DNA of 64,000 nucleotides from SHLQ01 sp033344795 (GTDB lineage: Bacteria > Actinomycetota > Acidimicrobiia > Acidimicrobiales > SHLQ01). Shown in pieces: positions 60,659 to 64,000 of this stretch (position 1 is its first letter; each line of letters starts with the position of its first letter). Location of the stretch: the NCBI GenBank assembly GCA_033344795.1, contig JAWPMS010000001.1, positions 1,240,001 through 1,304,000 on the forward strand, given 5' to 3'. Below the pieces are notes generated by a model. The model worked only from the letters and a program-made list of their open reading frames with translations, had not been told where the DNA came from and did no database searches. Made by a program: the position numbers and the translations under genes.

Positions 60659-61016
60659 CAACCGTGTCCAGGGCATGTCACCTTCGAGCTCTTCGGGCGA
60701 ACCGGTCCCCCAACTGCGGCCTCGAGGTTGCACATCGCTTCGCTCGTTCCACCAAGGTCGGCCTACGTCAGGACCCCGTCCCACCCCGAGCTCTTCGGTG
60801 TCATGCCCCAGCCACTATCTCGCCCGCCCATCCTCAGGTGAGCCTGGTGCCATTGGTCGATGACTCGGCTCTCGATGTGGAGTGGGGTCGCGCCTCACTT
60901 TCCACTTTCTCCAAAATTTGTGCAGTTCACCCCCTCAGAGGTGCTCAAGTGCACAATTTATGGAGAGAACGGGACCATGCGACCGGGCTTCGCCTGCGGG
61001 ATGGGAGCGGGAAATA
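60659..61016 (+). promoter_or_regulatory. purL-purF intergenic region
   Basis: 358 bp with no convincing gene. It contains copy C of the dispersed motif (60884-60902). Just after it is an inverted repeat, TTGTGCA (60918-60924) with TGCACAA (60950-60956), extended by AAA/TTT with one bulged base, which could be an operator or an attenuator stem. A purine-rich GGGAGCGGGAA lies before the purF ATG. The in-frame extension of purF through this region is not typical coding sequence. Confidence 0.5.
60884..60902 (-). repeat. Dispersed intergenic motif, copy C
   Basis: The 19-bp core GAAAGTGAGGCGCGACCCC lies on the - strand, identical to copy A. Its flanks differ from copies A and B, which defines the core boundaries. 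Confidence 0.7.
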
Positions 61017-62495
61017 ATGTGCGGGATTTTTGGGGTGTATGCGCCTGGGCGAATGGTGGCTCATCTGACGTACCTGGGGCTCTATGCGCTGCAACATCGG
61101 GGCCAGGAATCGGCGGGGATGGCCGTTTCGAACTTCGAGGATGTGATGGTCGTCAAGGAGATGGGCCTGGTCTCGAATGTGTTCGACGACCGAGCGCTGA
61201 CCTCGCTGCCGGGTGACATTGCTGTTGGACAGACCCGTTACTCGACGACGGGCGCTTCGCAGTGGCGCAATGCTCAACCGATCTACCGCGGTGTTGGCGA
61301 CCTACAGTTCGCACTCGGGCACAACGGCAATCTGGTCAATACCGAAGCCCTCGCAAACGAAGCTGGCATGTTGCCCGGCACGGTCGCAAGCGATTCGGAT
61401 TTGGTCGGCGAGCTCGTAGCCACACAGCTCTTCGGCGCGGCTCAATCTGCCGAGAACCCGCTGTTGCAAGCAATGCAAACCGTCCTTCCAAAACTGCAGG
61501 GCGCGTTCTGTTTCTCGGTGATGGATCAGACGCAGATCATCGGCGTTCGCGACCCCAATGGTTTTCGTCCGCTAGCGCTCGGTCGATTGGACGACGGTGG
61601 CTGGGTACTGGCATCCGAGAACCCGGCCTTCGACGTGGTTGGCGCGACATTCGTTCGCGAACTTGATCCGGGCGAGATGATCGTCATCGACGAATCGGGC
61701 GTGACGTCGTATCGGCCATTCGATGAAACGACGGTCGATCCGAAACTGTGCGTCTTTGAGTTCGTGTACTTCGCACGCCCGGACACGACGCTCTACGGCC
61801 AGAACGTCCATCAGGCTCGAGTACGGATGGGTGAAGCCCTGGCCGAACAAGCCCCTGTCGAGGCTGACCTGGTCATGGGAGTCCCCGAGTCAGGAATTCC
61901 CGCGGCCGAGGGATATGCAAAGCACAGCAAGATCCCCTTTGGCCAAGGCCTGGTGAAGAACAGGTACATCGGTCGAACGTTCATCGCGCCCAACCAAGCT
62001 CTTCGTGCCCTCGGCGTGCGTATGAAGCTCAATCCGTTGCGCGACAACATCAAGGGCAAACGTCTCGTGGTCGTCGATGACTCGATCGTGCGTGGCACCA
62101 CGACCAAGGCGATGGTGTCGATGTTGCGCGAAGCGGGCGCGCTCGAGGTGCACCTTCGAATTTCGTCGCCGCCGTACCGATGGCCCTGCTTCTACGGGAT
62201 GGACACCGGGGTCAGAAGTGAATTGCTTGCCGCCAATCTGAGCGTCGAGGAGATTCGAGCGTATACGGGCGCCGACACACTCTCGTACTTGCACCTCGAC
62301 AAGCTCATCGAGTCGACCGGGGCAGTGAAGGCCGGGTTCTGCGATGCCTGTCTGTCTGGTGACTACCCAATCGACATACCGGTCAACCTCACGAAAAACG
62401 TCCTCGAAGACGACGCAGTCCGCGACGACAAGAACTCCATAGGGAATTCGATGACCGCCGATGCGAGCACGGGTACCGGCGGGTCGTTGTTCTGA
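61017..62495 (+). CDS. purF: Amidophosphoribosyltransferase
   Basis: A 492-residue enzyme for the first committed step of purine synthesis (PRPP + Gln to phosphoribosylamine). It starts MCGIFGVYAPG, so Cys2 becomes the N-terminal nucleophile after removal of Met; this fixes the start at 61017. The glutaminase domain (YLGLYALQHRGQESAGM) precedes the PRTase domain with the PRPP loop VVVDDSIVRGTT. Cysteines in SPPYRWPCF and GFCDACLSGDYP match the [4Fe-4S]-binding type. Confidence 0.97.
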   Translation: MCGIFGVYAPGRMVAHLTYLGLYALQHRGQESAGMAVSNFEDVMVVKEMGLVSNVFDDRALTSLPGDIAVGQTRYSTTGASQWRNAQPIYRGVGDLQFALGHNGNLVNTEALANEAGMLPGTVASDSDLVGELVATQLFGAAQSAENPLLQAMQTVLPKLQGAFCFSVMDQTQIIGVRDPNGFRPLALGRLDDGGWVLASENPAFDVVGATFVRELDPGEMIVIDESGVTSYRPFDETTVDPKLCVFEFVYFARPDTTLYGQNVHQARVRMGEALAEQAPVEADLVMGVPESGIPAAEGYAKHSKIPFGQGLVKNRYIGRTFIAPNQALRALGVRMKLNPLRDNIKGKRLVVVDDSIVRGTTTKAMVSMLREAGALEVHLRISSPPYRWPCFYGMDTGVRSELLAANLSVEEIRAYTGADTLSYLHLDKLIESTGAVKAGFCDACLSGDYPIDIPVNLTKNVLEDDAVRDDKNSIGNSMTADASTGTGGSLF

Positions 62496-63553
62496 TGGAC
62501 GACACCGAGGAGACGGGCAACACGGGGGCGACGTATCGCGACTCCGGGGTCGACATCGATGCCGGCGAGGCCGCTGTCGAGCGCATCAAACCGCTCGTGG
62601 CTCAAACCGAACGGCCGGGCGTCGTGGGAGGCATCGGTGGATTCGGTGGGCTCTTCGACGTGCAAGCAGCCGGGTATGAGAATCCGCTTCTCGTCTCGGC
62701 CACAGATGGCGTTGGAACCAAAGCGTTGGTCGCCACCGCGGCTGAACGTTTCGACACGATCGGCATCGATCTGGTTGCGATGTGTGTCGATGATCTCGTC
62801 TGCCAAGGCGCTGAACCACTCTTCTTCTTGGACTACGTCTCGGTGGGCGCACTCGATGCCGACCAGATGGAAGCGCTGGTGGGCGGAATCGCAGAGGGCT
62901 GCCGTCTCGCCAACTGTGCGTTGATTGGTGGTGAGATGGCAGAACACCCGGGCGTCATGTCGCCAGGCGAGTTCGAGCTCGTCGGGTTCTCTGTCGGTGC
63001 GGTCGAGCGTGATCGAGTGATCACGGGTCAACGAGTAGACGTCGGCGACGTGATCGTTGGACTGTCTTCGCCAAACCTGCGCTCGAATGGTTATTCGTTG
63101 GCTCGGCGCATCATGTTCGACATCGCTGGTCGATCACTCGAGGATCCTGCGTTCGAAGGCGCCGATCAGTCGGTGGCGGAGGCGTTGCTCGACCCGTCCG
63201 TCATCTACACCCCCGCGGTGCTCGCAGCCGCCGCCGCGCTCGACGTTCGCGCGGTTGCTCACGTCACCGGTGGTGGACTGCCAGGCAACGTGAATCGAGT
63301 CCTACCCAAAGGCGCAGATGCGATGATCGATACGGGCGCCTGGGGAGTGCCCCCGCTGTTCGGCGAACTTCAGCGCCTGGGCAACGTCGACACCGCGGAG
63401 ATGTATCGGGTGTTCAACATGGGTGTCGGCATGGTGCTCGTCGTGCCTCCCGATCACGCGGATTCTCTGGTTGATCTCGCCCTCGACCACGGTCACCCAG
63501 CTGTCACCATCGGCGAGGTCGTCCCCGGCTCAGGCATCGTCCAGCTGCGCTAG
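62495..63553 (+). CDS. purM: Phosphoribosylformylglycinamidine cyclo-ligase
   Basis: A 352-residue AIR synthetase. YRDSGVDIDAGEAAVERIK starts the protein; SATDGVGTK, DLVCQGAEPLFFLDY, LIGGEMAEHPG and HVTGGGLPGNVNRVLP are family landmarks. Its ATG overlaps the purF stop (TGATG). Its end overlaps a convergent gene by 4 nt. Confidence 0.97.
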   Translation: MDDTEETGNTGATYRDSGVDIDAGEAAVERIKPLVAQTERPGVVGGIGGFGGLFDVQAAGYENPLLVSATDGVGTKALVATAAERFDTIGIDLVAMCVDDLVCQGAEPLFFLDYVSVGALDADQMEALVGGIAEGCRLANCALIGGEMAEHPGVMSPGEFELVGFSVGAVERDRVITGQRVDVGDVIVGLSSPNLRSNGYSLARRIMFDIAGRSLEDPAFEGADQSVAEALLDPSVIYTPAVLAAAAALDVRAVAHVTGGGLPGNVNRVLPKGADAMIDTGAWGVPPLFGELQRLGNVDTAEMYRVFNMGVGMVLVVPPDHADSLVDLALDHGHPAVTIGEVVPGSGIVQLR

Positions 63554-64000
63554 AACGGCACGTCGATGTCGTCGGGCACCATGCCATCGCCGCCGTTCCC
63601 TCGGCTATCGCCTTGGTCACTCACCGAATTTGTCGCTGACGCTCCAGACGTCGACGAACGTTTGTAGGCATTGAGGGTGCCGCCAGCGAAGTGGTAGGCC
63701 TCGGTCAGCCAATCGAAGATCTCCTCGTCGATGATCTCCGGGTCGTCCACGTTGATCACATGGAAGAACTTGTGGCCGTATTCGACGACCTTTCTGGACA
63801 GCCGGCCACTCTCGAGTTTTCGTGGGAGTGAGAAGCCGAGCGCGACCCATTTGGTCTTTGGTCGCAGTTCGGCGAACATCGGGCCGTTCTTCAACAAGAT
63901 GCCGATACCGAGCGGGTCGATGATCACATCGTCGAGTGTTTGTAGGTGCACGTTCACCGCATCGAAAATCGGTTTCTCGAACGGCTTGGCCACACTGAAG
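63550..64000 (-). CDS. DUF5655-like protein, possibly truncated at the window edge
   Basis: At least 147 residues. The N-terminal part (GPMFAELRPKTKWVALGFSLPRKL, GHKFFHVINVDDPEIIDEEIFDWLTEAY) fits the DUF5655 family of small proteins of unknown function; the C-terminal 35 residues are polar and low in complexity. A GTG at 63993 could be the start, but the frame remains open to position 64000, so the gene may begin outside the window. Confidence 0.65.
   Translation of the reverse strand, partial: FSVAKPFEKPIFDAVNVHLQTLDDVIIDPLGIGILLKNGPMFAELRPKTKWVALGFSLPRKLESGRLSRKVVEYGHKFFHVINVDDPEIIDEEIFDWLTEAYHFAGGTLNAYKRSSTSGASATNSVSDQGDSRGNGGDGMVPDDIDVPF

Noticed and set aside
60882..61016. 45-codon N-terminal extension of PurF
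   Set aside because: The catalytic Cys must be residue 2 of the precursor; the extension is encoded by intergenic DNA including the dispersed motif.
1..64000. CRISPR arrays, insertion sequences, prophage genes, toxin-antitoxin pairs
   Set aside because: No regularly spaced repeats, transposase or integrase motifs, or phage structural genes were seen on either strand.

Overview
The window is a GC-rich actinobacterial chromosome segment spanning the replication origin. The gene order rpmH-rnpA-yidD-yidC-jag-rsmG-parA-parB on one side of dnaA-dnaN, with cwlM-trxA-trxB-anti-sigma-sigma-kinase-DUF6049-cca further out, is the classic Mycobacterium/Streptomyces origin synteny. Threonine-rich linkers in exported proteins, the lack of recF-gyrB after dnaN and the dispersed gene order elsewhere suggest a deep-branching class such as Acidimicrobiia (Ilumatobacter-like). 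That placement is inference. No tRNA, rRNA, CRISPR array, insertion sequence or prophage was seen.

Layout. 1-7.3 kb: end of an NhaP-type antiporter coupled to a Rieske/glutamate-synthase fusion, an aldo/keto reductase with a divergent MerR regulator, and a GMC oxidoreductase plus an aberrant gamma-butyrobetaine-hydroxylase-like gene. 7.3-19.4 kb: the cca/DUF6049/DegV/kinase/sigma/anti-sigma/trxB/trxA/cwlM block of cell-envelope and redox control. MurJ, which in mycobacteria is fused to the kinase-like protein here, is absent, and the kinase looks catalytically intact. 19.4-28.1 kb: the origin, with two parS sites between parA and rsmG, DnaA-box clusters on both sides of dnaA, and dnaN. 28.1-41.4 kb: gpmI, an RTX-type secreted protein, the dnaK-grpE-dnaJ-hspR operon and clpB with matching HspR (HAIR) operators. 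Between them lies a MocR / flavoprotein / selenoprotein locus. 42.7-63.6 kb: purine synthesis genes (purA, D, B, C, S, Q, L, F, M). They are interrupted by a membrane glycosyltransferase and by an 8.3-kb redox island holding a ferric-reductase-like flavocytochrome, an enolase-superfamily enzyme, two small membrane proteins, ApbE, a second haem membrane protein and a two-component system.

The main points for a second look are these. (1) An in-frame UGA in a GrdB/PrdB-like gene is followed by a SECIS-like hairpin, which makes it a probable selenoprotein. (2) Four exact GCTGAAG boxes, in two 11-bp-phased pairs facing each other, sit in the divergent promoter of the redox island and are a likely operator for the island's own OmpR-type regulator. 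(3) Many genes carry a TAnnnT -10 element only 4-9 nt before the start codon, indicating widespread leaderless mRNAs. (4) A 19-bp dispersed intergenic motif occurs three times, always with the same polarity relative to the origin. (5) Two proteins have lost family catalytic residues: the CwlM-like pseudo-amidase and the TauD/BBOX-like protein.
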